A stretch of DNA of 64,000 nt from Flavobacteria bacterium BBFL7 (lineage in GTDB: Bacteria > Bacteroidota > Bacteroidia > Flavobacteriales > Flavobacteriaceae). Shown one piece after another: positions 52,961 through 62,807 of the stretch. A program made the translations under genes and the position numbers. Location: assembly GCA_000153385.1 (NCBI GenBank), contig CH672374.1:1800544-1864543 (forward strand), given 5' to 3'. Each line of letters begins with the position of its first letter. Position 1 is the first letter of the stretch. The notes beneath the pieces were generated by a model. That model was not told the origin of the DNA and did not search any database. It worked only from the letters and a program-made list of their open reading frames with translations.

Positions 52961-53969
52961 AATATTAGTCACCGGTGGAGCAGGATTTATAGGTAGTAAT
53001 CTTATAGAATACTTACTCAACAATACGAGTGATCATATTTATAATTTAGATAAATTAACCTATGCAGCAGACTTAGACTTTGCTCATAATTATCATCACG
53101 ATCGGCTCACTTTTATAAAAGGCGATATATGTGATACTGCTTTTATACAGCACTTGTTTCAAGAACATCAGTTTGATAAAGTATATCATCTCGCGGCAGA
53201 ATCTCATGTAGACAATAGTATAGAAAATCCACAGGTTTTTATTGAGACTAATGTAAACGGAACTTTTAACCTATTGCATGCCGCATATCATCTATGGATG
53301 GAGCAGCCACGAGTTTTTAAACCTGATTTTAAAACCATGCAACCCAGATTTCTACACATCTCTACAGATGAGGTTTATGGAAGTTTAGAGGATGATGGTT
53401 TTTTCACAGAGAAAACACCTTATGCACCTAGCAGCCCTTATAGTGCTAGTAAAGCCTCGAGTGATCATTTAGTAATGAGTTATGTGCATACTTATGGTTT
53501 ACCTGCGGTAATTACTAATTGCAGTAATAATTATGGACCTAGACAGCATGACGAGAAATTAATTCCAGTAGTCATAAGAAAAGCATTAAGCGGTGAACCT
53601 ATTCCTATTTATGGAGATGGGAGAAATGTACGCGATTGGTTATATGTAACAGATCATTGTCAAGCATTACATACTGTCTTAGAAAATGCAAGTATTGGAG
53701 AGAATTATAACGTAGGTGGAAAAAACGAAATAAGAAACATAGATATCGCAAATCATATTTGTGAAATTCTGGATACGGTTATGCCGCGTAAAGATGGACA
53801 ACCATATGCAGCACAAATTACCTATGTAAAAGATCGTCCAGGACATGATTACCGTTATGCAATTGACCCATCTAAAATTGAAAAAGATCTTCAATGGCAA
53901 CCAGCAGAAACCTTTAAGTCTGGAATTAAAAAAACAGTAGAATGGTATCTCAAAAAATATAATTCATGA
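52953..53969 (+). CDS. rfbB: dTDP-glucose 4,6-dehydratase
   Basis: 338 residues of the extended SDR fold. NAD site: [18 protein letters not shown]. Active site: STDEVYGSL (Thr, Asp, Glu) and [10 protein letters not shown] (Tyr-x3-Lys). NNYGPRQ and [18 protein letters not shown] bind the sugar nucleotide. It converts dTDP-glucose to dTDP-4-keto-6-deoxyglucose, step 2 of dTDP-L-rhamnose synthesis. It overlaps both neighbours, by 8 bp (wzz-like) and 4 bp (rfbA). Confidence 0.97.
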   Translation: MHKILVTGGAGFIGSNLIEYLLNNTSDHIYNLDKLTYAADLDFAHNYHHDRLTFIKGDICDTAFIQHLFQEHQFDKVYHLAAESHVDNSIENPQVFIETNVNGTFNLLHAAYHLWMEQPRVFKPDFKTMQPRFLHISTDEVYGSLEDDGFFTEKTPYAPSSPYSASKASSDHLVMSYVHTYGLPAVITNCSNNYGPRQHDEKLIPVVIRKALSGEPIPIYGDGRNVRDWLYVTDHCQALHTVLENASIGENYNVGGKNEIRNIDIANHICEILDTVMPRKDGQPYAAQITYVKDRPGHDYRYAIDPSKIEKDLQWQPAETFKSGIKKTVEWYLKKYNS

Positions 53970-54829
53970 AAGGAATAGTTCTAGCCGGTGGTAGTGGTAC
54001 TAGACTGCATCCACTTACATTAAGCGTCAGTAAGCAGTTAATGCCTATCTATGATAAGCCTATGATTTATTATCCTATCTCAACTTTAATGAGTGCTGGA
54101 ATACAAGAAATATTAATCATCTCTACACCACAAGATCAACCACTTTTTAAAAATTTACTGGGTGATGGATCTCAACTGGGCTGTAGGTTTGAATATGCCG
54201 TTCAAGAAAATCCTAATGGTCTGGCAGAAGCGTTTATTATAGGCGCTGATTTCATAGGAGAAGATAGTGTTGCTCTAATTTTAGGAGATAATATTTTTTA
54301 TGGAACAGGTCTGGAAAAAGCACTTCAAGACAGTATAGATCCTGACGGTGGAGTCATCTTTGCCTATCACGTAAATGATCCACAACGCTATGGTGTGGTA
54401 GATTTTGATGATAAAATGCGTGTAACCAGCATTGAGGAAAAACCTGAAGAACCCAGATCTAACTATGCTGTTCCTGGAATTTATTTTTATGATAATGAGG
54501 TAGTAGAAATTGCAAAATATATACAACCATCACATCGCGGTGAGTTAGAAATTACAGACGTCAATAATGTATACCTTAATCGAGGCAGACTTAAAGTAAA
54601 TGTGCTCGATCAAGGAACTGCATGGCTCGATACAGGTACCTTTGAATCCTTAATGCAAGCCAGTCAGTTTGTACAAGTCATTGAACAGCGTCAAGGCTTA
54701 AAAATAGGCTCCATAGAAGAAGTAGCTTATCGCAAACGATATATTGAGAAGCAACAACTCAAAAACCTCGCACAACCTCTTATAAAAAGCGGTTACGGAG
54801 ATTATTTGATGAGACTTACAGAGAAATGA
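53966..54829 (+). CDS. rfbA: Glucose-1-phosphate thymidylyltransferase
   Basis: 287 residues. The nucleotidyltransferase signature [35 protein letters not shown] opens the protein; GDNIFYG and VEFD-type metal/base contacts follow ([28 protein letters not shown]). It forms dTDP-glucose from glucose-1-phosphate and dTTP, the first step of the pathway. It overlaps rfbB and rfbC by 4 bp each, so the rfb genes are translationally coupled. Confidence 0.97.
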   Translation: MKGIVLAGGSGTRLHPLTLSVSKQLMPIYDKPMIYYPISTLMSAGIQEILIISTPQDQPLFKNLLGDGSQLGCRFEYAVQENPNGLAEAFIIGADFIGEDSVALILGDNIFYGTGLEKALQDSIDPDGGVIFAYHVNDPQRYGVVDFDDKMRVTSIEEKPEEPRSNYAVPGIYFYDNEVVEIAKYIQPSHRGELEITDVNNVYLNRGRLKVNVLDQGTAWLDTGTFESLMQASQFVQVIEQRQGLKIGSIEEVAYRKRYIEKQQLKNLAQPLIKSGYGDYLMRLTEK

Positions 54830-55362
54830 TTGTAAAAGAAACTTCATTAAAAGATTGCTACATCATCAAGCCGCCTGTTTTTGGGGACGATCGCGGTTAT
54901 TTTAGTATAAGACATGATAAAAATGCTTTCGCAAAAGCGTTTCCTCAACATCCACCATTTGTATTACATAACGAGTCTTTTTCAAGTTATGGAGTGCTGC
55001 GTGGTTTACATCTACAAAAAGGAAATGCTGCTCAAGCAAAGCTAGTGCGTTGTGTACAAGGTAAAATTCTTGATGTTGCAGTAGATTTTAGACCAGATTC
55101 ACCTACTTACTTACAACACTTTTCTATTGAATTAAGTGGCGATAATCATCTACAACTTTTAGTTCCTAGAGGATTTCTACATGGCTTTTCTGTACTTTCA
55201 GAAACAGCAATCGTAAATTATCAAGTAGATAACTCTTATCAACCAGAGACGGAATTTGGGATACGATATGATGACCCTACGTTGAATATTGATTGGCAAA
55301 TTCCTACTACAGATATCCAATTATCTGAGAAGGATGAGAAATTAGGATATTTAAAGCTGTAA
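54826..55362 (+). CDS. rfbC: dTDP-4-dehydrorhamnose 3,5-epimerase
   Basis: 178 residues of the RmlC cupin-like fold. [33 protein letters not shown] (catalytic His in GLHLQ), [19 protein letters not shown] and [14 protein letters not shown] are family blocks. It epimerises C3 and C5 of the keto-sugar, step 3 of dTDP-rhamnose synthesis. A degenerate palindrome (copy 14) encodes NAFAKAF near the N-terminus. rfbD follows after a 131-bp gap with a stem-loop element. Confidence 0.96.
   Translation: MIVKETSLKDCYIIKPPVFGDDRGYFSIRHDKNAFAKAFPQHPPFVLHNESFSSYGVLRGLHLQKGNAAQAKLVRCVQGKILDVAVDFRPDSPTYLQHFSIELSGDNHLQLLVPRGFLHGFSVLSETAIVNYQVDNSYQPETEFGIRYDDPTLNIDWQIPTTDIQLSEKDEKLGYLKL
54925..54939. repeat. 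Dispersed palindrome copy 14 (degenerate, in rfbC)
   Basis: GCTTTCGCAAAAGCG, one mismatch from the ideal core. Read as AFAKA; the change GCG to GCA is synonymous. Confidence 0.75.
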
Positions 55363-55384
55363 TTTACGATAGATTAATAAATAG

Positions 55385-55420
55385 GTCACGTTAGTGGCAC
55401 CTCGACAAGCTCAGTGTGAC
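55385..55420. repeat. Intergenic stem-loop element between rfbC and rfbD
   Basis: The segment is bounded by GTCAC and GTGAC and contains CCTCGACAAGCTCAGTGTGA. I recall similar CGACAAGCTCAGTGTGACA strings as scattered intergenic repeats in many bacterial genomes. Only one copy lies in this window. Confidence 0.5.
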
Positions 55421-55493
55421 AAGTGTTTCAATTACCAATAGAACAAAAGTATCAGTCTGAGCCTGTATAAGACGTTTCATAAAGCGAATTAAT

Positions 55494-56330
55494 TTGAAAA
55501 AAGTTATCATCACAGGAGCAAATGGCATGTTAGGCACAGCAATAAAAAAGGCTCTGTCTGCACAAGATGTTTATGCATTTTCCAGTAATGAATTAGATAT
55601 AACCTGTTCACAGCAATTACACAAAAAGATTGCTGCTATACAACCTCATTACATCATTAACTGTGCTGCTTACACAGCCGTTGATCTAGCTGAAACAGAG
55701 CAAGAAAAAGCCTATAGGATTAATGCGCTTGCGGTTCAAAAAATGGCGCAAATAGCTGATCAATATGACGCCACATTAATTCATTTCTCTACAGATTATG
55801 TTTTTAATGGTGATGCAGCAACTCCTTATACATCAAATCAAGAAACCGACCCTATAAATATTTACGGCGCTAGTAAACTAGCTGGCGAAAAAGCCATAAG
55901 TCAGGTTAATGGTAAACATTATATTTTTAGGATTTCTTGGTTGTACGCAGCACATGGCAAGAATTTTTTCAATTGGGTAGCTGGAACAGATCTTGAAGAA
56001 TTGAACATAGTTGATTCTCAAACGGGTTCACCGACTAGTGCTCTAGATGTTGCTAATTTTATTAATCATCTTCTCAACAATGATCCCGCAAATTATGGAG
56101 TTTACCACTTTACAAATCAAGGTGAGATGACTTGGTACGCTTTCGCGAAAGCGATAAATCAAAAACTGGATTTAGGCAAAAATATAAATGCAGTAGCCGA
56201 ATTTAAAACCATCGCAAAACGACCAGCCTATAGCGTGATGGATTGTGGAGAAACACAGCGTGTTTTTGATTATGAAATCACAAGTGTGGAAAATGGATTA
56301 GATGAGGTAGTGAGGAAATCTACTTCTTAA
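55494..56330 (+). CDS. rfbD: dTDP-4-dehydrorhamnose reductase
   Basis: 278 residues starting with TTG, because the NAD(P) motif VIITGANGMLGTAI begins at the second codons and no in-frame ATG lies upstream nearby. The SDR catalytic part is HFSTDYVFNGD and YGASKLAGEKAI. TWYAFAKAI corresponds to the WYxFA block common in RfbD and is encoded by palindrome copy 15. The enzyme makes dTDP-L-rhamnose, completing the set rfbB, A, C, D. Confidence 0.94.
   Translation: MKKVIITGANGMLGTAIKKALSAQDVYAFSSNELDITCSQQLHKKIAAIQPHYIINCAAYTAVDLAETEQEKAYRINALAVQKMAQIADQYDATLIHFSTDYVFNGDAATPYTSNQETDPINIYGASKLAGEKAISQVNGKHYIFRISWLYAAHGKNFFNWVAGTDLEELNIVDSQTGSPTSALDVANFINHLLNNDPANYGVYHFTNQGEMTWYAFAKAINQKLDLGKNINAVAEFKTIAKRPAYSVMDCGETQRVFDYEITSVENGLDEVVRKSTS
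56138..56153. repeat. Dispersed palindrome copy 15 (in rfbD)
   Basis: CGCTTTCGCGAAAGCG, perfect 16 bp, read as Tyr-Ala-Phe-Ala-Lys-Ala at the WYxFA motif. Confidence 0.95.
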
Positions 56331-56449
56331 CATCATGTTTTTATACGCCTAATCTCTTATTTCATTTTTAAAATGTTAAACATTTTCTAATAAACCCATT
56401 AAAAGAAAATACATCTTTAATTTTCTAGGATAATCTAAAACTTTTTGAA

Positions 56450-57397
56450 ATGAAAAAATTACTTTTTACTATCACAATAGCCTTATTAGCCACCTTTAAT
56501 ATGAGTGGGCAAAATGAAATAATAAATAATGGAAACTTTATTCAAGAAGCTATAACTGGTTGGAGAGCTGGTTTAATTCTTCAAAGAGGAGGAAATATAA
56601 TTGGTTCTTTCGGGTCAGATGGTATCAATAAAGTACAATTATTTACAGGATCCACAATTGATAATACAACGGCTAGATTAACTATAAATAACGTAGGTAA
56701 TATAGGTATTGGAACTTCAAATCCACTTGATCGTTTACATCTATCAGGTAATTTAAGATTGAGTCATCCACAAAACACTCCAGTATCAGATGGCATTTAT
56801 TGGGACTTTAGAGGTCGTGCTATTGAACAATTCTCTTCTGATGGTCAAAGTAAAATGATAAGATTTACAAACTCAATGGCTGCAGGAAATGGAAATCCTC
56901 AAGGTGGATTTTCTTTTACAGATCATGTAGGAACTAATGTTTTAAGGATTAATAATTATAGGGTTGGTATAGGAACAAACACCTTGACAGAATCACTTAC
57001 CGTAAATGGAAATATATTAGCCGAAGAAGTAAGAGTAATTCAAGACGTACTGGCAGATTATGTTTTTGAATCCTACTACACTGGAACTTCAAAATTAAAA
57101 CCAGAATATACCATGCCTACTCTAGATGAAGTAGAGGCTTATACTAAAGAGAACAACCATTTACCTGAAATGCCAAGTGCTCAAGAAATAAAGGACGATG
57201 GGTTGGAGTTAAGTAAAATGACAAATTTATTACTGCAAAAAATAGAAGAATTAACACTTTACACTATTGAGCAAGAAAAACGTATTAAGGTTTTGGAAGC
57301 AAAGCTTACTAATACTTCTGTAGACGAAAACACATTAAACGAAGAAAAGAACGATGATGAATTAGAAAATCAAAATCAAACTTCATGTCAAGAATAA
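56450..57397 (+). CDS. Secreted tail-fibre-like protein with C-terminal coiled coil
   Basis: 315 residues with a signal peptide (LLFTITIALLATFNMSG). Repeated beta motifs IGIGTSNPLDRLHLSGNL and VGIGTNTLTESLTVNGNI are typical of the tail-fibre/trimeric adhesin-like proteins of Bacteroidota. The C-terminal part, VLADYVFESYYTGTSKLKPE and NNHLPEMPSAQEIKDDGLELS, resembles the endosialidase-chaperone-like region and ends in a coiled coil (LLLQKIEELTLYTIEQEKR). It may be a surface fibre or matrix component. It is not a prophage gene, since no other phage gene lies nearby. Confidence 0.75.
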   Translation: MKKLLFTITIALLATFNMSGQNEIINNGNFIQEAITGWRAGLILQRGGNIIGSFGSDGINKVQLFTGSTIDNTTARLTINNVGNIGIGTSNPLDRLHLSGNLRLSHPQNTPVSDGIYWDFRGRAIEQFSSDGQSKMIRFTNSMAAGNGNPQGGFSFTDHVGTNVLRINNYRVGIGTNTLTESLTVNGNILAEEVRVIQDVLADYVFESYYTGTSKLKPEYTMPTLDEVEAYTKENNHLPEMPSAQEIKDDGLELSKMTNLLLQKIEELTLYTIEQEKRIKVLEAKLTNTSVDENTLNEEKNDDELENQNQTSCQE

Positions 57398-57424
57398 TTG
57401 TTTAATTTTTTTTAAATTATCATT

Positions 57425-59656
57425 ATGAAGTATTTATCAATTATATTTTTGCTAACAAGTTGCCTAAGCTTTTCTCAAAATAGACAAAACGAGAATTGGG
57501 TCTTTGGAAAAAACCAATGGACTTTTACTAATAATACAAATGGATACAATGCCTTTCCTTCAAACAATTCAACAGGTTTAACTTTATTTGATGGCGTGAT
57601 TTCTGAATCATCAACGGCTTCAGTTAGTGATCCAAATACTGGGCAATTATTGTTCTACACGGACGGAATTACTGTTTTTGACAGGAATGGTAATGTTATG
57701 TTGAATGGAACAGAATTATTTGGAACCTGGAATTCAGGTTCAGGTAATCTCTTAGATAGATTTTATAGAACTGCAGGATTTTGTGGTGGTACTATGGGAG
57801 AACAAACAGCTTTGATTATTCCAAAGCCATTCGATGTAGGCATCTATTATGTTATTTCTACTGCTAAAGGAAGTTATTTTAATTATTGTACTCAAGGATT
57901 TAATACAGAGTACTTTAATTTGGGAATTAGGGTCGCTGAAATTGACATGAGTCAAAACAATGGATTGGGAGCTGTAATTTCTAAAAACAATATCCTCAAT
58001 TCACAAGGTGCACAAGGAATTACTTTGGCAGAACATACTGTTGATGGCTCGTATTGGTTAATTACTAATGCTTCTACTAACAGTAATAGTGCTTTTACAG
58101 TATATGAAGTCGATTCTAGTGGAATCAATTCTACACCAGTTATTAGTAGCAACAATCAAACATCTTTTTCTTTTATAAAGGCATCTCCAGATAAAACAAA
58201 ATTAGTAACCTTGGGTAGCAGCGTATCTAGTGGGCCCGCATATTATTTACATGATTTTGACGCTTCAACAGGTATTGTCTCATCACCTTTTAAATTAAAT
58301 ACTGTTGAACCAAATAATTTGTTAAAACCACATTACAATAATACTGCGAAGGTTAAAGGATCTGCAGAGTTTTCAGAAAACAGCAATATTTTATACTTTA
58401 TTGCCTCAGCTAACTTAGGTAATTCAGGTAGTCCTGTTGACGGAGCTGGAATTTGTAAATACAATATTTCTACCGGTCAATTAGTAGGTGTAAATAATTC
58501 AGGAAGTCGTTATGACATCCCAATAATTCCTGGCGCACAATCAGCTTCAAATTTTGTTTCAAATCTACAAATCGGACCAAACCAAAAGATTTATGGAATA
58601 TTAAATACTCAAGTTTCTGTCTCATCTACAACGAATATTAATAAGACTAATTTTGTTTATTCGAATAATGTAACTTATGATTATATAGTTATTGATGACC
58701 CTAATAATTGGCAAACGAATCCATCAAGTCTTTTAAGGTTTATTCAACCAGATGAATTTGCTATAAATGGTTATACTTTCCCACAATTAGTACCAGAATT
58801 TATCACAGAACCTCCTTGTGATGAGGTAACTAATATAAGAATAGAACAAGGTAATTTGTACTCTTGGGATAGTTCTGAAACTACTTTTGATTTTCAGTAT
58901 ATGGAGGACTCTAGATGTTGCGGAGATACTGCTAATGACCCTGATAACTTAATGTTTCAGATTACCACTTCAAATAATTTTATTAATCTTGATAATTTGC
59001 CAGGATTATTACAAGGTAGAGAATGCTTCTCTGTTCGTGTTAAACCTACAGATTGCGGTGAATGGGGAGATTGGTGTTGTATATCAGGTGTTGTAGGAGG
59101 TAATTATGTGTTAAGTAGAAATTGTTTTCCCTCTGATCCATGTGAGAATATTACATTTCAAGAATTAATAACACAAAATTTAAACAATGTAACTAACACA
59201 TTTGATAATGTCATTAATATTGAAGCCAACAATACAATTACGTCTTCAAACATAGAATATGTAGCAACTCAATCTGTTACTCTTTTACCTGGCTTTGAAG
59301 CACTCAATGGAACTGTTTTTACGGCTAGAATCGACGATTGTAATATTAACAATCTAAAAATGGATTATTCTAATAAAAATGTTGGTAAATCTGCAAAAAA
59401 TAATCAAACTATTACTAATAATGAAATTGTAGTATACCCTAATCCTGCAATTAATAGTCTTACAATTTCTTCTAGTTTTGATAATATGAGTAGCATTGTA
59501 TTCTTTGATTTAAAAGGAAGACAAATGCTTAGTGAAATAAATATTAATTCTACTGCATTTACTATTGATATTTCTTCTTTATCATCAGGTGTTTATATCA
59601 TTAAAACCATTGATGAAAAAGGTGTTCAATACACTCAAAAAGTAATCAAAGAATAA
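57425..59656 (+). CDS. Large T9SS-secreted surface protein
   Basis: 743 residues with a signal peptide. The main part (NENWVFGKNQWTFTN, LLFYTDGITVFDRNGNVML) resembles the beta-propeller-like domains of Bacteroidota surface proteins. A coathanger-stack-like block appears at SNIEYVATQSVTLLPGFEAL. The last 80 residues are the type IX secretion C-terminal domain: VVYPNPAINSLTISS, SSIVFFDLKGRQM and SSLSSGVYIIKTIDEKG. The protein would be exported and attached to the cell surface. It follows the fibre-like gene by 27 bp and ends before a hairpin. Confidence 0.85.
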   Translation: MKYLSIIFLLTSCLSFSQNRQNENWVFGKNQWTFTNNTNGYNAFPSNNSTGLTLFDGVISESSTASVSDPNTGQLLFYTDGITVFDRNGNVMLNGTELFGTWNSGSGNLLDRFYRTAGFCGGTMGEQTALIIPKPFDVGIYYVISTAKGSYFNYCTQGFNTEYFNLGIRVAEIDMSQNNGLGAVISKNNILNSQGAQGITLAEHTVDGSYWLITNASTNSNSAFTVYEVDSSGINSTPVISSNNQTSFSFIKASPDKTKLVTLGSSVSSGPAYYLHDFDASTGIVSSPFKLNTVEPNNLLKPHYNNTAKVKGSAEFSENSNILYFIASANLGNSGSPVDGAGICKYNISTGQLVGVNNSGSRYDIPIIPGAQSASNFVSNLQIGPNQKIYGILNTQVSVSSTTNINKTNFVYSNNVTYDYIVIDDPNNWQTNPSSLLRFIQPDEFAINGYTFPQLVPEFITEPPCDEVTNIRIEQGNLYSWDSSETTFDFQYMEDSRCCGDTANDPDNLMFQITTSNNFINLDNLPGLLQGRECFSVRVKPTDCGEWGDWCCISGVVGGNYVLSRNCFPSDPCENITFQELITQNLNNVTNTFDNVINIEANNTITSSNIEYVATQSVTLLPGFEALNGTVFTARIDDCNINNLKMDYSNKNVGKSAKNNQTITNNEIVVYPNPAINSLTISSSFDNMSSIVFFDLKGRQMLSEININSTAFTIDISSLSSGVYIIKTIDEKGVQYTQKVIKE

Positions 59657-59679
59657 GCTTTAAATTTATCTAGTAAACT

Positions 59680-59714
59680 AAAAGGATGTTATTTATAGAT
59701 AACATCCTTTTTTA
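59680..59714 (+). terminator. Intrinsic terminator after the T9SS protein gene
   Basis: AAAAGGATGTTAT and ATAACATCCTTTTTT with a short loop. Palindrome copy 16 follows directly. Confidence 0.9.
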
Positions 59715-59719
59715 TTATA

Positions 59720-59734
59720 CGCTTTCGCGAAAGC
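59720..59734. repeat. Dispersed palindrome copy 16 (intergenic, after terminator)
   Basis: CGCTTTCGCGAAAGC, preceded by A and followed by A. It sits a few bases behind the T-tract of the terminator, as copy 3 does. Confidence 0.93.
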
Positions 59735-59786
59735 AAATAAAACAAGTCCTAAGGAAACCTTATTTTTACAGCTTTACAAATATTAT

Positions 59787-60914
59787 ATGTCTGAAAAGAA
59801 TCATAAAGTTGCATTGATTACTGGTGTAACCGGTCAAGATGGTGCTTATTTAAGTGAGTTTTTATTAAAAAAAGGATATGAAGTACACGGTATCAAGCGC
59901 CGTGCTTCATTGTTTAATACAGATCGTATCGATCATCTGTATCAAGATCCGCATGAGACTGATGTAAAGTTTAAATTACATTACGGCGATCTTACAGATA
60001 CTACTAACTTAACTAGAATCATCAAAGAAACACAACCAGACGAGATTTATAATCTTGCGGCTATGTCACATGTACAAGTTTCTTTTGAAATGCCAGAATA
60101 CACCGCAAATGCCGACGGAATAGGTGCGTTACGTATCCTAGAATCTGTACGCTTGCTAGGAATGGAAAAGAAGACTAAAGTTTATCAAGCTTCTACATCA
60201 GAATTGTATGGTAAGGTGCAAGAAATTCCACAATCAGAAACGACTCCATTCTATCCGCGCAGTCCATATGCGGTAGCAAAAATGTATGCCTACTGGGCAA
60301 CGGTAAATTACCGTGAAGCTTATGGTATGTTTGCTTGTAATGGGATTCTTTTTAACCATGAATCTCCAGTACGTGGAGAGACATTTGTAACCAGAAAAAT
60401 TACTCGTGCGACTTCCAAAATCGTAAAAGGACTTCAAGATAAAGTGTATTTAGGTAACCTAGATGCAAAACGAGATTGGGGACACGCTAAGGATTATGTA
60501 CGCATGATGTGGATGATCTTACAACACGATGAGCCAGAAGATTGGGTTATCGCCACAGGAACAACGACTAGCGTGCGTGATTTTGTACGTATGGCTTTTC
60601 AGTACGTAGGAATAGAAATAGAATTTAATGGTGAAGGCGTGGATGAGAAAGGAATGGTGAAGTCCTGCTCAAATCCAGATTATCAACTAGAAATAGGAAA
60701 AGAAGTAGTGGCGGTAGATCCACGATATTTCCGTCCTACAGAGGTGGATTTATTAATCGGTGACCCTACTAAAGCCAAAGAAAAACTGGGTTGGGTTCCA
60801 GAAATCGTCCTTCAAGAACTCGTTAACGACATGATGAAAAGTGATTTACACTTAATGTCTCGGGAAGAATATTTAAAAAGTGGTGGTTATAGAATTAACA
60901 ACTACTTTGAATAA
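59787..60914 (+). CDS. gmd: GDP-mannose 4,6-dehydratase
   Basis: 375 residues. The NADP site is [53 protein letters not shown] (Ser/Thr, Glu) and [12 protein letters not shown] (Tyr-x3-Lys) are diagnostic. It converts GDP-mannose to GDP-4-keto-6-deoxymannose, which fcl then turns into GDP-L-fucose. Its last base is the first base of the fcl ATG, so the two are translationally coupled. Confidence 0.97.
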   Translation: MSEKNHKVALITGVTGQDGAYLSEFLLKKGYEVHGIKRRASLFNTDRIDHLYQDPHETDVKFKLHYGDLTDTTNLTRIIKETQPDEIYNLAAMSHVQVSFEMPEYTANADGIGALRILESVRLLGMEKKTKVYQASTSELYGKVQEIPQSETTPFYPRSPYAVAKMYAYWATVNYREAYGMFACNGILFNHESPVRGETFVTRKITRATSKIVKGLQDKVYLGNLDAKRDWGHAKDYVRMMWMILQHDEPEDWVIATGTTTSVRDFVRMAFQYVGIEIEFNGEGVDEKGMVKSCSNPDYQLEIGKEVVAVDPRYFRPTEVDLLIGDPTKAKEKLGWVPEIVLQELVNDMMKSDLHLMSREEYLKSGGYRINNYFE

Positions 60915-61954
60915 TGAATAAAGATTCAAAAATATACGTCGCTGGACATCGTGGACTTGTAGGAAGCGCCATCGTTAGTGAGTTAAAAAAATTAGGTTAC
61001 ACAAATTTTGTCCTGAAAACTCACAAAGAGCTAGACCTTACAAATCAACAAGCCACAGCAGACTTTTTTGCAACTGAAAAACCAGAATATGTCTTTCTTG
61101 CAGCGGCGAGTGTAGGTGGTATTGTAGCAAATAATACTTACAGAGCAGATTTTATCTATAAAAACCTCATGATTCAAAATAACGTGATCCATCACAGTTA
61201 TTTGAATGGTGTGAAAAAATTATTGTTTCTAGGAAGCACATGCATCTATCCTAAAATGGCACCGCAGCCCATGCCAGAGGACAGTTTACTTACTGGACCA
61301 CTAGAATATACAAACGAGCCTTATGCGGTAGCAAAAATCGCTGGGATCAAGATGTGTGAGAGCTATAACTTACAATATGGCACCAATTTTATCTCTGTAA
61401 TGCCTACTAATTTATATGGTCCTAACGATAATTTTGATTTAGAGAAATCACATGTACTGCCAGCGCTAATTCGTAAAATGCACCTAGGTAAATTATTAAT
61501 GGATGGAAATGAGCAAGCGTTAATGGAGGATTTAGGTGTTGATGATATCGCTTTCGCGAAAGCGGAATTACAAAAACACGGTATCACAGAAAATGGCATC
61601 GCTTTATGGGGAACTGGCTCACCAAAACGAGAGTTCTTATGGTCACATGACATGGCAAAAGCCTGTGTGTACCTCATGGAAAACAAAGATTTTACTGACG
61701 TTAAAGGAACCGATAAAGAAGTAAGAAACACCCATCTCAACATAGGAACTGGTGAAGATATTGCAATAAAAGAGCTCGCAGAGATGATAAAAAAAACAGT
61801 AGGTTATCAAGGAAAACTAGATTGGGATGCTACAAAACCAGACGGTACACCGCGCAAATTGACGGATGTTTCAAAACTCCACAACCTAGGATGGAAACAC
61901 GAGATAGATCTTGAAAAAGGTGTAGAGATGATGTATGAGGCTTATTTGAATTAA
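60914..61954 (+). CDS. fcl: GDP-L-fucose synthase
   Basis: 346 residues, SDR family. [14 protein letters not shown] is the NADP site; [36 protein letters not shown] and [15 protein letters not shown] are the family blocks. It epimerises and reduces the Gmd product to GDP-L-fucose. Around residues 205-235 it has a variable segment that contains the AFAKA from palindrome copy 17. The gene overlaps gmd by 1 bp. Confidence 0.97.
   Translation: MNKDSKIYVAGHRGLVGSAIVSELKKLGYTNFVLKTHKELDLTNQQATADFFATEKPEYVFLAAASVGGIVANNTYRADFIYKNLMIQNNVIHHSYLNGVKKLLFLGSTCIYPKMAPQPMPEDSLLTGPLEYTNEPYAVAKIAGIKMCESYNLQYGTNFISVMPTNLYGPNDNFDLEKSHVLPALIRKMHLGKLLMDGNEQALMEDLGVDDIAFAKAELQKHGITENGIALWGTGSPKREFLWSHDMAKACVYLMENKDFTDVKGTDKEVRNTHLNIGTGEDIAIKELAEMIKKTVGYQGKLDWDATKPDGTPRKLTDVSKLHNLGWKHEIDLEKGVEMMYEAYLN
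61549..61564. repeat. Dispersed palindrome copy 17 (in fcl)
   Basis: CGCTTTCGCGAAAGCG, perfect 16 bp, read as Ile-Ala-Phe-Ala-Lys-Ala in a variable segment of fcl. Confidence 0.95.
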
Positions 61955-61979
61955 TAAATAAAAAAATAATAAATTTTAT

Positions 61980-62690
61980 ATGAAGAAATGGCTAACACAT
62001 CACTACTATAAGTTACCTGTTATAAGACATTTAAATGAGATCATATGGGCGAATGTATATTCTGACAGCATAAGAGGTTATAGTTTTTTAAATGACCTAT
62101 CTCTTAATATCGGAAGATTTGCTTGTAATTATACTTTGTTGTACTTAACTCATAGGATAGTAAATAGTGTAAAACCGAAACGAGTATTAGAAATTGGTCT
62201 AGGCGAATCGACAAAATTTTTATCCACATTTATAAATCATACTCTTGATGATTGTAAACATTTTGTTGTGGAACATAATAAAGAATGGATTTCATTTTTT
62301 CCTTCATCTAGTCTTTATGATTGTACTGAAATTAAATACTTTGAAGTTGAGAAGTCTACTTTCAACGAAAAATATAACTCCTTAAATTATATAGGTTTTG
62401 AGACCTTAAGTAGTTATGGAACCTACGAGGTTATAATTATTGATGGTCCACATGGAACAAAGAATTTTTCTAGAAATGATGTTCTTCAAAACCTTGAACA
62501 CCTGATTGATTTCAACAATTTTACAATTGTTTTTGACGACACAAATCGTTCTGGAGAATTACAAACCTATAAAGCCATGTTGAAAAAGCTTAAAACCTTA
62601 GGTGTCAAATTTGGGACAACTAGATATTATGGTAGTAAAATCGTTTCTATTATTTATTCTGATAACTACAAATATTTTGAAAGTCTTTAA
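61980..62690 (+). CDS. Class I methyltransferase-like protein of the polysaccharide locus
   Basis: 236 residues. A SAM-binding-type motif RVLEIGLGESTKFL and an acidic VIIIDGPHG motif point to a Rossmann methyltransferase, but the substrate is unclear. The N-terminus is hydrophilic with no signal peptide. Position between fcl and wzx suggests modification of the sugar precursor. It begins 26 bp after fcl. Confidence 0.65.
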   Translation: MKKWLTHHYYKLPVIRHLNEIIWANVYSDSIRGYSFLNDLSLNIGRFACNYTLLYLTHRIVNSVKPKRVLEIGLGESTKFLSTFINHTLDDCKHFVVEHNKEWISFFPSSSLYDCTEIKYFEVEKSTFNEKYNSLNYIGFETLSSYGTYEVIIIDGPHGTKNFSRNDVLQNLEHLIDFNNFTIVFDDTNRSGELQTYKAMLKKLKTLGVKFGTTRYYGSKIVSIIYSDNYKYFESL

Positions 62691-62807
62691 TGAATTATTT
62701 AGTTAATTTGTCTCAATAATTTTAGTTTAAACGGCTTTTATTGGTGCATTATTAATTGGGAATTATTAAATTGAGTTTAGGTATTCTAAATACACTTGTT
62801 TAATATT

